From Casuarina equisetifolia (taxonomy: Eukaryota > Streptophyta > Magnoliopsida > Fagales > Casuarinaceae): a stretch of 64,000 nt of DNA. The notes under the pieces are model-generated. The model saw only the letters and a list, made by a program, of their open reading frames with translations, was not told the DNA's origin and did not search any database. Where the stretch lies: assembly GCA_028551475.1 (NCBI GenBank), contig CM052362.1, positions 23,542,021 to 23,606,020 of the forward strand, written 5' to 3'. The stretch's first letter is position 1. Each line of letters begins with the position of its first letter. Below, in pieces: positions 11,090 to 24,764 of this stretch. Both the position numbers and the translations under genes were made by a program.

Positions 11090-14000
11090 GTAATTTTGAA
11101 TTGCTAAATTGATATAAGTAGAATACTATGGATAAACATGAGAGAAGCCTTATATGTATTGCATTTTATGAAAAATTATGCAAGCTCTAAAAATGGTTTT
11201 AACTTTCTAGCTCAAAACAAATTTTTCAAAGATAATGATGTTTGAATATATAAGAAGGATACAATACTAAGAAGTAAACAATGTGTGACAACTACTATTT
11301 TTAACACATCTTGTTGTCCTAACTATAAGGAAATCACAAAGGTACGGTGAAAATTACATAAACCGAAGTTACGATGAGATATTAGACTTAAATTATGTTT
11401 GATGTCATATTAGAAAATGATTAAATTCTTTTCGTAAAACTAATTGTTAAGAAAGAAAAATACCTAAATATATAAAAAAGAAATTAGAACAAGATATTAG
11501 TAATAAAAGACAACCATTATCGTTAACAAATAAAAAAAAAACATTAATTGATGATGTAAAGCATGTATTTTCTTAGAAGCTAAGACAACTTTGAAAGAGT
11601 AATTAGAAGAGTCAATTTGTCTTACCATATAACATATTTTCAAATGTTGGATTATTTACAGATTTCCGGACTTAGTCAGTCAATACAACTTGCTGTCTAA
11701 TTGCAAGTTGAATACATTCCCATCAAAACTTCCCCTTCAGATGCCTTCGCCGTATTCCATCATGCATGATGAGCACCAGAAAAAGTGTGAACTTTGAATT
11801 GATTCAGAAAAAGACAGCAGCACAGCTTTGCACTAGGACACAGGGTTCTTTAAGCCTGCTTAAAAGTCTGAAATGCTTCCTACATTTTGCCTCTTTAAGC
11901 AGAATAATTGCGCATTTCAGGATCTGGCAGTGGTAGATGGCTGAGACGTTGTTTGGTTTTCTATAGCAAACATCACAAAAAGAATGTGTCAACTTCATCC
12001 AGATAATTCATCATGAACTACAGGTTGTGATTCAAGAAAAGATTTGGACGGCTTGGTTTGTCTGGCAAAATCCCTTTCATCCCCTCGTCATATGTATCAA
12101 CCAAGTTTATGAAGAAGAATGTTTCATTTTCTTCTTAATGGTGTCCACAACTGGATGGTCCAGAGCCCTCTTGACCGTTGAAAATGATGCAGACGAATAT
12201 TTTTTTGCATTAAAATTTCAAACCAAAGAAAATGAAGAAGGTGGTTTGGTATGCCTAGTTGCTTCGTGCATTAATTTCTGAATTAAATTGGGTTTCCAGG
12301 GGACCACTTACACTTCTTTTCATTCTTCTTAGTGCATGTTTGATGAGTATAGAGATTCCATAAACCCAACTATTTTAAACTCAAAACATGATCTGTTTTA
12401 TTACAAAGATTTCTTTATTCTCTTAAACACAATTTGTTAACAATGTGAATGTCTAATTTTATATTACGAAACAAAAAAGATCTTATAGTAAAGTAATTTT
12501 TGAGTTAAATATTTTTATATGTATAAAAAAAAATACCAAAGTAAGATATTGATAATATCTTATATACATTTACACCGTTTTGATTGAGTGGGTCGAGTGG
12601 GAATTTGAATCAAAGTTATACTTGATATGAATTTGCAAATGGGTGTTATGAAGCCTAAAAATATTCTTCAAATCCTTCAAAAATACTACTGTTTTGTAAG
12701 AAAAAGACATAGATGATAATGAATGGTATGCATGACCCAGATAAACAATGTTGTTAGATCTTAAATGCCAAATGAAGACGAAATATCAATCAGTGTTAAG
12801 TAAAAAGTTGGAATAAAAATATCATTTGGGGTCGTTGACGACAAACCATTTTTCACGTCAAAAAGTGTATGACATGATGTTCACACGCTGCACACATGAA
12901 GACAGAGCCACCAAAAATAAAAAATAAAAAAATAAAAATCAACAAACTCGTAATACACCAAGAAAAAAAATCGTGGTAATAATGTAGATCTTGCAACTTG
13001 TTAGGAACGGGTCTAAACGTATATTATATTGTTTAATTATTGTCTGAGATTTAAAAAAAAAATCAAACTCCCTTTTTATAAGCATGTTCGTAAAGAAAAA
13101 TGTTATCATAGTTTGATATTAAAGTCTAAACTTAACTTATGTTGACTGCAATAAAACATATTAACAATGATGTAAATAATACCCATGTATCATCTAACTT
13201 TTATTTGAGAAATTTCTTGAAAATAAATATATGTTTCTTTTTTATAAGTCTACTTGGAAGAAACAAATTATCCATCTACGTTTAAGAATAAAGTATATTA
13301 AAGATGAAAGTTTACATTAGAATGTAAAATTTGTAAAATTTTATATTAAACAATAAAATTTACTAGATAAAATTTAAGTATGATATGAACATTCTAATGC
13401 ACAAATTATCTCAAAGATTGAAGGATTATTATTTTTTATTTATTTAATTCTTACTTTAGAGATATTATTGTCCTATACATTCAATACAAATAAATAATGA
13501 TCAAAGATGGGAAAAAAAAGAAAAAGATGATGATAATGATGATGATGTTTGGGTGGTAAGAAAACAAACACTAGAAACACTACCCTTTCATCTTATTCAC
13601 AACAGAACATGCACAGTAACAAAGAAACAACAAAACCATACCAAATGCGAATAAAAATAGACAAGAGTTGGAGCATCATTGTCTTTCTCTGAGGAAGGTG
13701 CTCCACTTATCATAGACACAAGCAATTAACTCTCTCCCCTGTTTGGAGAGAGGGAAAAAAGAACACCAAAGTTAGGTAAAAGTGTTTCGTACCTGTACAT
13801 TCCATGACAGGTGGCGAGCATAAGACTAAACAACAGGATGATAATCATAATCTCAACCTTCTAAAGTAAGAGTTTCTCTTTCCATCTGGACCACCTAAGT
13901 TCCCCTTTTACAAAGAAAAATCAAAGGGGCTCTTAGATTCTGGACACATTTCAACTATATTGAATGTGAGAACTAAATCACTATCGTACAGCCAATTATG

Positions 14001-14960
14001 CAGCAGAGTGGATTGGGATCATGCAATTCTACCAGGTCCTAACCTCTATTCTGTGGGCGCCAATGGCGGTGGGGCTACTTCCAAAGCCATACCAGTATAC
14101 GAAGACTGCATCCAATACCACTTTTCCATCATCTTTCTTTTCTTCTTTTTCTTCTTTTCTCTTTTTCATCATCATTATATTCATCTTCATCATATTTGCG
14201 AAGGGTTTGATTATTATACGGAAAAAGTTTCTCGAAGATGGTGGGATGAGTATCGTTTATCATTTGCAGAATCCTTCTTTGTTTTCTTATATAATATGCA
14301 ATCCTTTGTTATTATTGATCCGGCTGGACAGTGTTGCTGCTGCATTATTCTTCTGCAGAAATCATTCTGTATATGTAACATGGGCATGGTGGACATCAAA
14401 TTATGAAGTGCCAATATACATTTGCTTGTATTATTGTTGAGGATAAGAATCTTTATAATTTTAGAATACGCAAATTATTAATTTTTGTTTGTTCTAGACA
14501 AACTTGAGAATCTTATAATTAATATCTTCTTATTATAGCCAAATATGAGAACCCTGTCATTAATTTAGAACTTCAACACAAAAGGGTCTTTTAAACCTAT
14601 TTTATATGCACTTCAAACATATTCCATACATGTGTTCTCTTATAGTATTATTGTATATCAGAAATCTCCTTATTATAGGTAAAAAGAGGAATCATTAGTA
14701 TAACAAATAACGTTATGATTAGTCATAACACACTTGAAATACACCTTTATTTCTCTCTGTTATTTCTACTAACATATACACACAAAATAGAAGACAACAT
14801 GGGAAAACTTCACAATTGACTTCGTAGTCAACTCCCTAGTATTCTTCAAGTCCAATGATGCCTCCACTGTATGTTAACAGAAACATCAATTTCTTTTGAT
14901 GGTTCCTCCTAGTAGTTTCTAAAAAATAAATACATGCCCACCAAAAGATGAGTTCTATAG

Positions 14961-14988
14961 TGAGAGAGAGAGAGAGAGAGAGAGAGAA
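14961..14988 (+). repeat. (GA)n microsatellite
   Basis: About 14 GA units, separated by about 90 bp from a second GA tract at 15080-15109. Confidence 0.9.
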
Positions 14989-15075
14989 GAAACTCGGACC
15001 AACAGTCCATGGACAAAACTATTGGAGTTCGACCTTAAGGTCTTGGTTGAAATCTCTCCACTGTTTACCTAAAAA

Positions 15076-15079
<4 letters not shown>

Positions 15080-15109
<30 letters not shown>
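15080..15109 (+). repeat. (GA)n microsatellite
   Basis: About 15 GA units, the second of two closely spaced GA tracts. Confidence 0.9.
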
Positions 15110-15113
<4 letters not shown>

Positions 15114-18100
15114 AGTGAGGGTCAACCTCTTAAAACATCGCTTGGAAAGAGACCAATGATCAAAGATGGAAAGTACGGGTGTATGGTTGCTCTAAAAAGA
15201 TACAAGTCCATAGGGTCTACCCCTAAGGACTCCATTATCCTCCCTTTGACTAACATCGATGGTGAAAGGCAAGAAGGATTGCTTTACTTTTTGGTTCAAC
15301 TAGCCAACACCCACTACTGGATTCCTTCCCACTAGACAACATGTCTTTTACGCCCTTTCTCCTCCCCTTGAAAGAGGGAGCTTTCTAAGCTTCTATACAT
15401 TGCAATCAACCACAACCCATCACCCCAACATTTATAGTAATGTAAGAAGGCCTGGTATAGAAGCTAGGCTCTAGCCTTGGATTTGATATTCAAAAAGGAA
15501 CCTTAAAAGCCCTTTTTCATGATTATGATTTGGTCTAAATTTGTGTTCCACCATGATTTTAAGGCCTAGCTTCGACATTTTCCTTTAGTGGGCACATGTC
15601 ATATGTCACGGGTTGAATGGTTTCTGCCTCGAGGCTTTTGCAGAATCTGGGGGTACGCAAATTCCGAAAATGAAAATTTTATAGATTTAATTTAATAAAT
15701 TGAAAAAGGAGATAAGAATAGAACTTGAAATTAAAATTTAATTGTCTAAAGCTGATACAAGAGTGTTCCAGTCAATTTTCCCCCCTTTTTTTAGAAGATA
15801 ATCGAAAAAATTCAATCAACCTACTTCAAAATATTCAAATGTGCTATTTGTCTCATCTTGCAAATATATTAAGATATTACACTTTTATATGTGAATGTGT
15901 TCAACTAATTTACAAATTAATTTTATGAAAAGAATTAAATCTTATAATGTAAAAAATATAAATTAATAAAGGAAAGATGTAAAAGAAATAAATATTAGAG
16001 TGAAAAAATTTATGACTGGTGTTAAGAAGCAGGAATTTGTTATTTTTTCATTGTTGAAAAAATTATTAGAAATCCTCTTTAAATGTTAAAAAAAAAAAAA
16101 CACCTTCCATCATCTTAAAATTTTGAAATTGATATAAATCTATAATATGATATGCAACAACAAAATTTTTTTGTAGCATTTCCTTGATATATATATATAT
16201 AAGTTTAGAACCCATATTTATAAGGCAATAGACTTGGTTCTATCTAAGTCTTAAATGCATGTGATGAGAAAATATATAAACCAATACGAAGTTGTTATCC
16301 ATGTTACTAAAAGTTCATTTAAAATCCTCCTTGAATGTAAGAGAGATGTCTCCTCTCATTAATCTCAAGATAAATGTGATTAATCACACTCAGACAAATT
16401 ATTTGAAAGAAAAAGTAAGAGCAGTGACACTGTTCACCTTCTTCGAGTGTCGACGTTATAGGGATAGCCATAAAGCTCAGGCTACTCTCTCTTGGTACAT
16501 CATGTTGGCACGGCGGACGAGCTAGCTGTTCGATCACAACGTAGCTGCAACTCAGCAAGCGAAAGCTGCCACATTGCAATAATGTCTGGTTAAGGACTTG
16601 CTGGCTATTTATGTTGGCAGCAGCAGTACAATGGCCCAAACCATGAGTTTTCTAAAGATGCTATCCTTTAATTAAGACTTGGAATTTTTTCCGCCGAATT
16701 TAGAACTGAAAGTGCTGCACTGGCAAAAAGTTTACACAAAAAGCAGCCCCAAAAAAGAAGCAGCGGATCTCTTGCAGAGATATTCTCCCTCTCTCTTGGG
16801 GTGGTTTTTAAGGAACTGGGTCTGTTTATTCGACTGCAAGACTCACTTTGTGAAGTCCCTTTCGTTCAGAGTCTTTCATGCAGTTTACGAGATTATCAGG
16901 CTGTGATGTTACTGCTTGTTCAACAGTTTCTCAGAGTAATCACTGATATCATAATCTGCAATAATAAATGCTTTTCAAGTCCAGGCGACCATTCCACAAA
17001 ATCTTGTTTAACAGTTACCCCGAGCATTAAGTGCTGGTTATTGAAACCACTGCGGCTGCCTGCTCTGTGAAGGCGGCCAATCATGTCTGGAAAGCCAGAG
17101 GATAAAAGGAAAAGAAGTGGTGGCTCAGATTGGGTCCGTGTGGTGTGCGGCTTGCACTTTAGTGACAATATAACATGGGTAAAATGCTTCAATTCTGTTT
17201 AAGAATCTAGAAAAAGTTTAAATTAATTTTTAAAATAAAAACGAACTGTCATATTATAACCATCATATTTTGCAACGATCTCATGATCCTCAATATCTCA
17301 TCTTCAAAACCAAGATTTATTAAACAAAACCCAGAAAAGATGTGAAAGTCTAGTCTCCAATATGGTCTCAATTTCTTCTTGGTAGAAGTACTATTCCGAA
17401 GTTAAATAGCAGTCAAAATCTTGTCATATTCTTACATCTTTTAGGTAAAAGATTAAATCTTGTTTAACAACTACCTCTGTTGCTTTCTCCTTTACTTTAT
17501 TGGTGAAATGAAGTGAGGAATTATTGTCCCATGTGAGTGGCTGTTTCACGAGTTCAACTATTTTATGGTTCTACTCCTATCCCAAGTGTAAGCATTCTGT
17601 TTTTCTTTTGAAAAGTTTAACCACATTTTGTCCTAATCTCAACAAAGTAATTTAAATAGTTAAATTAGGATGAAAGGACTATATATATGTAGATGTTTTT
17701 TCATGGGTCTTTCTAACTAATGATGCATGTCTGCTTAAGCCATGGACTCAAATCAGATTTGTTTGGTTAGAATTCAGAAGTTGTGTTTGGGAAAATGATT
17801 TGATAAGATATGGTACGAATTGCTTACCGCATCACATGTAAGAGCACCATCACGATGGAAGGAAAGTAGAAAATAAAAAGGTTGGATTTGAAAACAAAGA
17901 AGAACGTAAGAAAAGGGAAGAAAGAGACTTGTCTGAAATCCCAGTTGACCATAAGGAACCAAAAACCTATCGTGCTCAATCTTAATGGGTTGATGAAGTG
18001 GCTCTTTGACTTGGGTGTGACACGCCTGAGCAAGTTCAAAGTCTGCTGCTTCATAAAAAGACATCAATAATTGCGTTGATACATGTAAGATGAAGAGACC

Positions 18101-19745
18101 AGACACATTCAAAATAATGGAGTACGTGAAATGAAAAATTAAATAAAAAAAACAACTAAAAAACTCATGGTTATTATGCTCATGTCTCTTGTCAGGTGTC
18201 ATCATTGTCAACACTCACATACTTTTTGACATTTAAAAACAACCAAATTAGAGAACATGAACTGTAACTCCACTGGTTTGAAGGAGCTTCTCTTCTGTTA
18301 AACTATCTACATAAGGCCTAGGGGATAGTGGGAAATTAGGTTATGGTGTTCTGGGCCAATCTGTTTGAAATTCTAATCTTTTTGGAACTCCAGAAAAGAT
18401 TACTCTACGTTTAATGGACTCAAAATCTATAATATGATACTAACCAAGGGCTTTATAGCTGTTGGAGATGCGACTTAATGGAAACCAATGGGGTAATATA
18501 ATCACTGGGTGCTTTTCTTTTGTGGGGTAAAGGGGAAACTATTTAGTTAGGTCCGTAGACCCCAAGATAGGCCACTGAATTCAAATCAAAACAAGTTTTG
18601 AATGTTTCCCCAGATATGCTAATAAAAAACTTCTAAAAAGAATGGTCTTTCTTCTTTCTTCCTTTGTCAGAACTTACGGACCTACAAGGACAGGTTTTTG
18701 AAGCCTTCCGATATCTGCTAGATTTTAAAATTTCGTGTTGCGGTTAGACAATCATGAGAACCCTACAATACATTTAAACGCATCCCGCAGATAGCAAGTG
18801 GTGAGAGATTTCCGCCAAATTCAGGCTATTACTTGTTAAATATTTATGGAAGACTGAGAAGTAAACAACAAAAGGACAGGATTTTGAATACAAAAATGTA
18901 CGACTGGCCACCTCAATATGTCTAGTGACATGGTAGATGATCCAGTCTGATGCAGAGAGCAAAGTTTGAGTAATGGTAAAGAAGTGGAATGACTCAGTTG
19001 TCCTGTATATATATAGATATATACAGGTTTCCCCATTATCCCCGACAGATTCTTGACAGGAATTTATATGCATGGAAAATATAAGATGGAAGCCAAAAAA
19101 CTTTAGTGATTCAGTGCACTGTGGCCCTGGATCCTACAAGGCTAGTACATCCAACACCCAGATACCATATTCGTGACTGTGTCCGTCCATAAAAGCGTTA
19201 GTTTTACAGTGGGTGAATGCAGATTTGAGGTAAGCATTGAATGTATGCTTTAAGGTTTGGTGTGGACAGACAAGTCTAAAAGATGAACAGATTGGATAGT
19301 GAGAGAAAAGACAAATAGTTTAGGGAGAAAAAAAGGAAAAAGAAAAAGAAAGGCCCAAGGCAACATGTGATTGCAAATTAAATGCTTCCCACACCTAATT
19401 TTGATCTTTATATATGAAGCATATACCCTCGAGTATGATGCTTCAGACACAAACGGGTGATCCTCAGACTATTAACTCAAACTACTTCTAGGCCAAATCA
19501 GTACGTTAGGTTGACACTGGCTCATCATTAACTAAGCCATGGACGTATGAGTATGCTCATCTCTCATCTCACATCTCATTTCATTGAATTCGTCCCCCGT
19601 TCTGTTATACAATTTCGATACTTTGGAAGGCAGGCACTTCAGAATGCTACAAGTACCTTCAATGGTAATCAACAGAATGTTGACAAATGTCTTAAAATCT
19701 CACAACACAAATTAACTCACATCTTTTCGGGATTTCGGACTGCAT

Positions 19746-20067
19746 ATATCCTTCATTCTTGCAAAGTGGTGCTGAAACACTGAAGTTGCCATTACTCACC
19801 TCATATGGATCAAAGTCAACCGTACATTACTTGTGAAGGACTGCATTTTGGGACATACTAGCTTTTAGGTTCAGATGCAGACATAAGCTTTTATAGTCTA
19901 CTGTTTCACAAAAAAAATCGGTAGAACTTACAAATTTCAGCATATCAAAGTGCACAAATCCTTCATCCGTGCCCGTGAAATATTAGTAAAGGGGAAAACC
20001 CTGAAGTTTCCATTACTCATGCAAGTCAATGTCAACTGCACGTCGCTCACCATGGTCTGCATTTGAC
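19746..20067 (+). repeat. Diverged direct repeat, two copies of about 110 bp
   Basis: Copy A (about 19746-19850) and copy B (about 19955-20063) share blocks in the same order: ATCCTTCAT, CTGAAGTT(G/T)CCATTACTCA, a CAA(A)GTCAA block and CTGCATTT. The spacing differs by a few bases. This looks like an old local duplication lying 3' of the rhomboid-like gene. Confidence 0.45.
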
Positions 20068-20677
20068 ATTCAACTACCGTTAGCACGTGGTACCAAACTG
20101 CAAGAATCCGAGTTATACCATGACTTGCTTGAGCCGATTAAGGTGAGTTGAAGGAATAACATATTGTATGCATAAGATTCTTTTTTTTTTTTTTTGAGGT
20201 AGATATTGTTAAATGAAATTTTCTTTCCTCCAAAACAGAGAAAAGGCAGAGAGAACTATATGGGCCAAAATCAAAGCAAGCGAATTGGACTTTAATCGAT
20301 GAAATGTGGTATAAAAACAAATTCTCTATCTGGATTGAAAATAGTAAATTTATAGTATATGGGAGTGATCTCGCTTACAAAATATATGGTGTCCTGAAGA
20401 GATGGGTTACACAGATTTCACTCCTCTTTTGCGTTCTGAAGAGAGGAAGATGCCACACTTCGTTACTGCCGTAAATTCCGTTGTAAAAGGGAAAGGAGAG
20501 GAGGTAATGTTGTTGGGGGAAGTGTGGTCTTTTTCTTTCTTCAAAAGATTTTTATTTCAATGTTACAAACAATCAAACTACTAAAATTTGCCAACGTCTT
20601 CGGATTGAGTGACATTTCGTTACACATAAAAAAGGGGGGGAGAGTGAGGTCAGGGTTGAGTCTCATAACCCTGTCAG

Positions 20678-22944
20678 TCATGCTCTATAGAAAAAAAATT
20701 GTAAGATACAAATCCATACCTCACAAGAAGTCGCTTTGTCTCGACAGCTCCACCATTTAAAAGGAATGCAGCCAACATATTGACACCAGCTGCAATACTG
20801 GTTCATGTCAATACCTCGAAGAACTGCTAGAAGACATCCTGTGAGTCTGCAGCGGAAGAAGCTCATCTTAAGATCTCACACAAGCCCCCCAAAAATAAAT
20901 TATGAGTAAAAAATAGCAAGTGTGCAGCTTGGCAAACAAAGAAAGAAAAAACTTACATAAGACCGAAAATAAGAAGAGAAACACTTCTCTGAACTGGCCT
21001 GTCTAGGTTGTGCTTCAACTTCAACTTAATAGAACTTTTAATATCATATTCGTAAAGGCCTCCTTTACTTTCAGCCCCTTTCCCGTGCTGAGGACTAAAC
21101 AAAAGCGCAGATCCAAGTAGGAAGCCCGATATAAAACCTCCAATATTTGAAAAATTGTCTACATACGGTAGCAAACCAAGGACGAAATTGATCATAGAGA
21201 AAAAGAGAAGTGATGCTAGAGCTGCAAACTGCAATCCAAGAAAAAAGCCACTATTAGACCACTTAATCATAGTAATGAATGACGGGTAACTCAGAAAAAA
21301 GGCAGGTGAAGGACCTTATCGGTGTAAATTTTCCAGTCCCGAATTAACACAGAGAGCATGGCTCCAAGCAATCCGAAAAGAGCTCCAGATGAACTTACAG
21401 CTGGGCTGTTTTTCACAAAAAGTGCAGCCACCAAGGTACCAGCAAAAGCCGAGAGTACATACATTACTCCAATCATTACTGCCCAACACAAGTGAAAAAA
21501 GCGAGGTAAAAGATTGTGTAAAAACTTCACATGATCTAGCTGTATACTTATTGATAATGACAAATATCAAAACAAAGACCAAATAGAAGAAAGTATTTAC
21601 ATGGTCCAAACTCCTTTTCCAAGTGAGTTCCTACAAAAATGGCACTGAAAAGGTTGATGACAAGGTGGATAGCCCCCGCATGCAAACATGGGGATGTGAA
21701 AAGACGCCAAGTTTGGTGATATTCTGTCAAAACTTTACGTCCAAGAGCCCCCATTTGTTCTAGCCTGCAACATTGAAAGCAGTTATTTTGCATTGGTTGA
21801 AAATGCCACAGACAACGGCACCCAACTTATAGCATTGGGCCTAGAACTTTCTAAGACGTTTCACGTGAAACAAATCCCAAAAAGAAAATTTGGATGAATG
21901 GTACCTCTCCCATTTCGGAAGAAAAATCTTCAAGAAGCACTCATCAAACAGTTAATTTATCAGCATGCAGGTTTAATTCTAACAACACGTTCACTCATTC
22001 TCAAATAAAAAGAAAAGCACTAGAATGATTTCTAAACAAGTCGTCGATTTGATGAGTGAAAAGGCTTGGCGTAGAACAAACAAATGGCCTACGTGATTCT
22101 AAATACTAAATTACATTGACAAAGTCAACACAAAGGTATGAAGCATCTCTACAACAGAAAAGTTTTAGCTCTAGCACCCCTAAGAATACGGAAATGGATT
22201 CTCGACTAAACTGAAGCACCATGAATGTGAAGTTTCTATGAAGTATCGGATTCTGACGCTGAAATCACATCCTCTATACAAAGATCATAATCAGAGACCA
22301 TTAGTGCAATCGATGAATAGACAAATTCTTATCAGACAAGGCCTTCTATTTCAAAAACGAAGCTCCATTGAACACATCGAATACCGAAGGAAGAACTTCC
22401 TTTCCTCGAACTCTCTAGTCGACCGATCTTAAAATACACTAAATAGACATGTCCAGAGACCCACCGGATCAAGAAATCGCCTCATTCGCCCATAATAAAC
22501 CAAAATCTATTGTAGGTCTCGCAAAGCCTAAACTAGCAGAACCAGTCACAGAAAGACTAACAAAAAGGATGAAGCCTCGTTTATCTTCACTTACGCGGAG
22601 GCGGAGGGTCCAAGCAAGGGGTTCTCCGCCAGAGGCTGAAAAGAGAGCCTGCCTAGCGCCCCGAGCAGGCAGTCCTGGTGCGAGTTGGTCCAGCAATCGT
22701 TAACGAACATGGTAACGATGAAGGCCACGACGTGGAGGATCACGAACACGGAGATCACCCAGGTATCGCGGCCCCCGCCGTTCACTCCGCCACGATATCG
22801 GTACCTAAAGAAGGAGATCTTCCGGTCCACCCGAGCGGAGGTGTTGAGTTCGGAGTGAAGTGGTGAAGGCAGCGGCAGTGGTGGTGGAGGCGGAGGAGGG
22901 GTCTTGATCTCGAGGTGCGATTGGAGATTGGAGGAATCCGCCAT
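20678..22944 (-). CDS. Rhomboid-like intramembrane protein, probably proteolytically inactive, 5 exons
   Basis: Plant rhomboid-like (RBL) family. Exons: 22944-22595, 21764-21601, 21478-21315, 21228-20957, 20846-20678, all GT-AG and frame-consistent, giving 372 aa. The N-terminus is cytosol-like with a proline run (TPPPPPPP), followed by TM1 (WVISVFVILHVVAFIVTMFV). Family motifs follow: HAGAIHLVINLFSAIFVG, LEKEFGP, the serine motif AVSSSGALFGLLG, and the plant C-terminal cysteine cluster NQYCSWCQYVGCIPF. Active rhomboids use Ser (GxSG) plus His (DNFAHIGGF). Here Ser is kept, but GAS has become SSS and the His position reads DNFSNIGGF, so the catalytic His is Asn. This suggests a pseudoprotease with a binding or chaperone role. 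The last 12 residues could be read-through of an unused donor (GAG|GTATGG), so the exact C-terminus is uncertain. Confidence 0.88.
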
Positions 22945-23113
22945 TTGGAGTCGTCGAGAGTGAGCCCGAGATATCCAGAGCACGCTATTTGAACGAACGG
23001 AGTTGGCGCGTCATGGCCTCCCAGCTGTACTCAAAACGGTTGGGCTTGGCGGGAAGTGGTTGCAACGAATCCAATGTTATTTACGTAATTCACTAACTAT
23101 CCGTACACGAAGT

Positions 23114-23185
23114 GGATCCGTGGCGCAATGGTAGCGCGTCTGACTCCAGATCAGAAGGTTGCGTGTTCGATTCACGTCGGGTTCA
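23114..23185 (+). tRNA. tRNA-Trp (CCA anticodon)
   Basis: 72 nt with no intron. The acceptor stem GGATCCG pairs with CGGGTTC (with G-U pairs), A is the discriminator base, and the anticodon loop ACTCCAGAT carries CCA. The D-arm (GCGCAATGGTAGCGC) and T-arm (GTTCGATTC) contain the internal A and B boxes. A T-run about 20 bp downstream (near 23204) is a Pol III terminator. It lies 170 bp from the rhomboid-like start codon, divergently oriented. Confidence 0.97.
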
Positions 23186-23202
23186 ATTATCGCCACTTCC
23201 TT

Positions 23203-23212
23203 CTGTTTTTTT
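23203..23212 (+). terminator. Pol III T-run terminator of tRNA-Trp
   Basis: A run of seven T about 20 bp after the mature 3' end of tRNA-Trp, with no earlier run of four or more T. Confidence 0.7.
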
Positions 23213-24700
23213 GTTTTCAGCTCACTTCTAGCTTGAATTCTGAGATTTCATAGACTTTTAGTACTGAAATATACCAAACTCCTGATCAAGGAAGGTTAAT
23301 TATTTCTGTTTTGAGTCTCCTTTGAAAGGACAAGAACATGCAGCAGACAAAGAAGCTGACATCCCAACATCTTTTATCAGTGTAAACCTTGAAAGACGAT
23401 GCTGCCGCATTTTCACTTCTCAGCAAGCATGCAATTTTCTGTCTACTTATTTTCCATCACCATCACAATCATTTAGCTGCCGCCATTTCACCTCACAGAA
23501 CTCTGGGGTGGGCCGAAACCTCAAAGAAACTACTAGTTTCAGTAACTTTTTCCTCCAATTCCTGCTTTTCTTACACAATCTGTGACAAAGAATTGCCAGT
23601 AAAGCTGGGCCAGTTTACAAGCCTGAAACTTGCTCCCCATGTGGGTCGGATGGATGCAGCCAGGCTTTCTTGTCACATGCTTTATAAAATGTGATACTTG
23701 TGACAAAATAGAAAAAAGAGAAAAGCTTGATGCATATATCCTGGTATTGTTAATGGTATAAATATTTAAGTTTATATTATTAAAGTGTGTGTGCGCGCCA
23801 AGTTAAATATAAGTATATATCTTTGTTTCATAAGTTGGCTTTTTAGATAATAATAAACTGATTAAAGTTCAAAATCATTTTTAGTATCCTTATAAATATG
23901 AATAAATTCATAATCCATACAAAAAGTAAAATTGTATGATCCAAGATAGGCTATTGTGATTAGGAAATGTGTTAACAATATGAATATCCAATCTTATATT
24001 GATAAAATGTGAGTAAATATATATGATTAAGTATGAGCGTATTGTTCACTTTATGAGTTAGTTTTTAAGTTAGTCCTACAAAAACCAAAAGCATATTAAT
24101 TTGTTGAGGCAACTAATTAAGGTTTACTACTGGATTAGAACTTTGCATGACCAATTCCAAATGTTTTACTTAAGACACATCTGTTAACATACACCCCCAT
24201 TGCATAAGCTAGCTTTTAAAGTGAGAATAAAATTTTTGGACTCGTGCTCAAAACTACAATTCTCCAAGCGTTAAAAAAGGAGAACCCATTTTACCAAATG
24301 GGATTTTGTTGGTAACCCACTATCTCTATCATTAAAACAGACAAAGGAAAAAAAAAAAAAAAAGACTTTCTCACGAACAACTTCGTTCTTTCGTGTTTTT
24401 GTTTTACCGAACTTTTACGCTAATTCCAAGTTAGAAAAGGTCCAAACTTGGTAACTTTTACCTCAAGTTTCTCCATAAGTTCAGGACAGTGTTTCGTGCT
24501 TGAAGCCATTTATAACATTTCTGTCATGATTGTCAGCATTGGCGGGAATATGCGGCCATTAAAAGCCTGACGCCATACAGTTAGACTGATCCCTGAAATT
24601 ATACTTTAAAATAAAACCAATCCCAAGACTCATAAACCTCGAAGAAGTCATTGTCTTTGTAAAACAGGTTGAAGCCTTTGATCTCTACGCTAACAATTGA
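23213..24700. other. Intergenic region between tRNA-Trp and CoaB
   Basis: Low-complexity AT-rich DNA. ORFs at 23322-23694 overlap in two frames without recognisable motifs. An E2F-like sequence (TTGGCGGGAA) lies at about 24539 in the CoaB promoter side; a similar one is at about 23044 on the rhomboid side. No gene is seen. Confidence 0.45.
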
Positions 24701-24764
24701 ACGCTGTGACCCCTTCTTTCTTTTTTCCTCACATTTTTGCAGAAAGAAATTTAGCTCCTTGAAG

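Larger units (their letters stand above)
11113..20677. other. Gene-poor region, about 9.5 kb
   Basis: AT-rich DNA with no ORF carrying a recognisable domain. It holds two GA microsatellites (14961-14988, 15080-15109), a TC-rich low-complexity segment near 14120-14200, higher-GC patches (about 15000-15650 and 16430-17160) that could be transcribed non-coding DNA or old element remains, and a diverged direct repeat near 19.75-20.07 kb. No intact gene or transposon ends were seen. Confidence 0.5.

Noticed and set aside
13665..13715. Short hairpin (TGGAGCA ... TGCTCCA) that could suggest a microRNA
   Set aside because: The stem is only 7 bp, far too short for a plant MIR precursor.
13960..14440. 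Two overlapping ORFs of 139-148 aa
   Set aside because: Both depend on a T/C-rich low-complexity stretch giving Phe/Ser/His runs; no family motif.
19002..19027. Near-perfect AT-rich palindrome (CCTGTATATA...TATATACAGG)
   Set aside because: Short simple-sequence inverted repeat with no matching small-RNA or transposon features.
22449..22703. Plus-strand ORF opposite rhomboid exon 1
   Set aside because: Antisense shadow of a G/C-rich exon.
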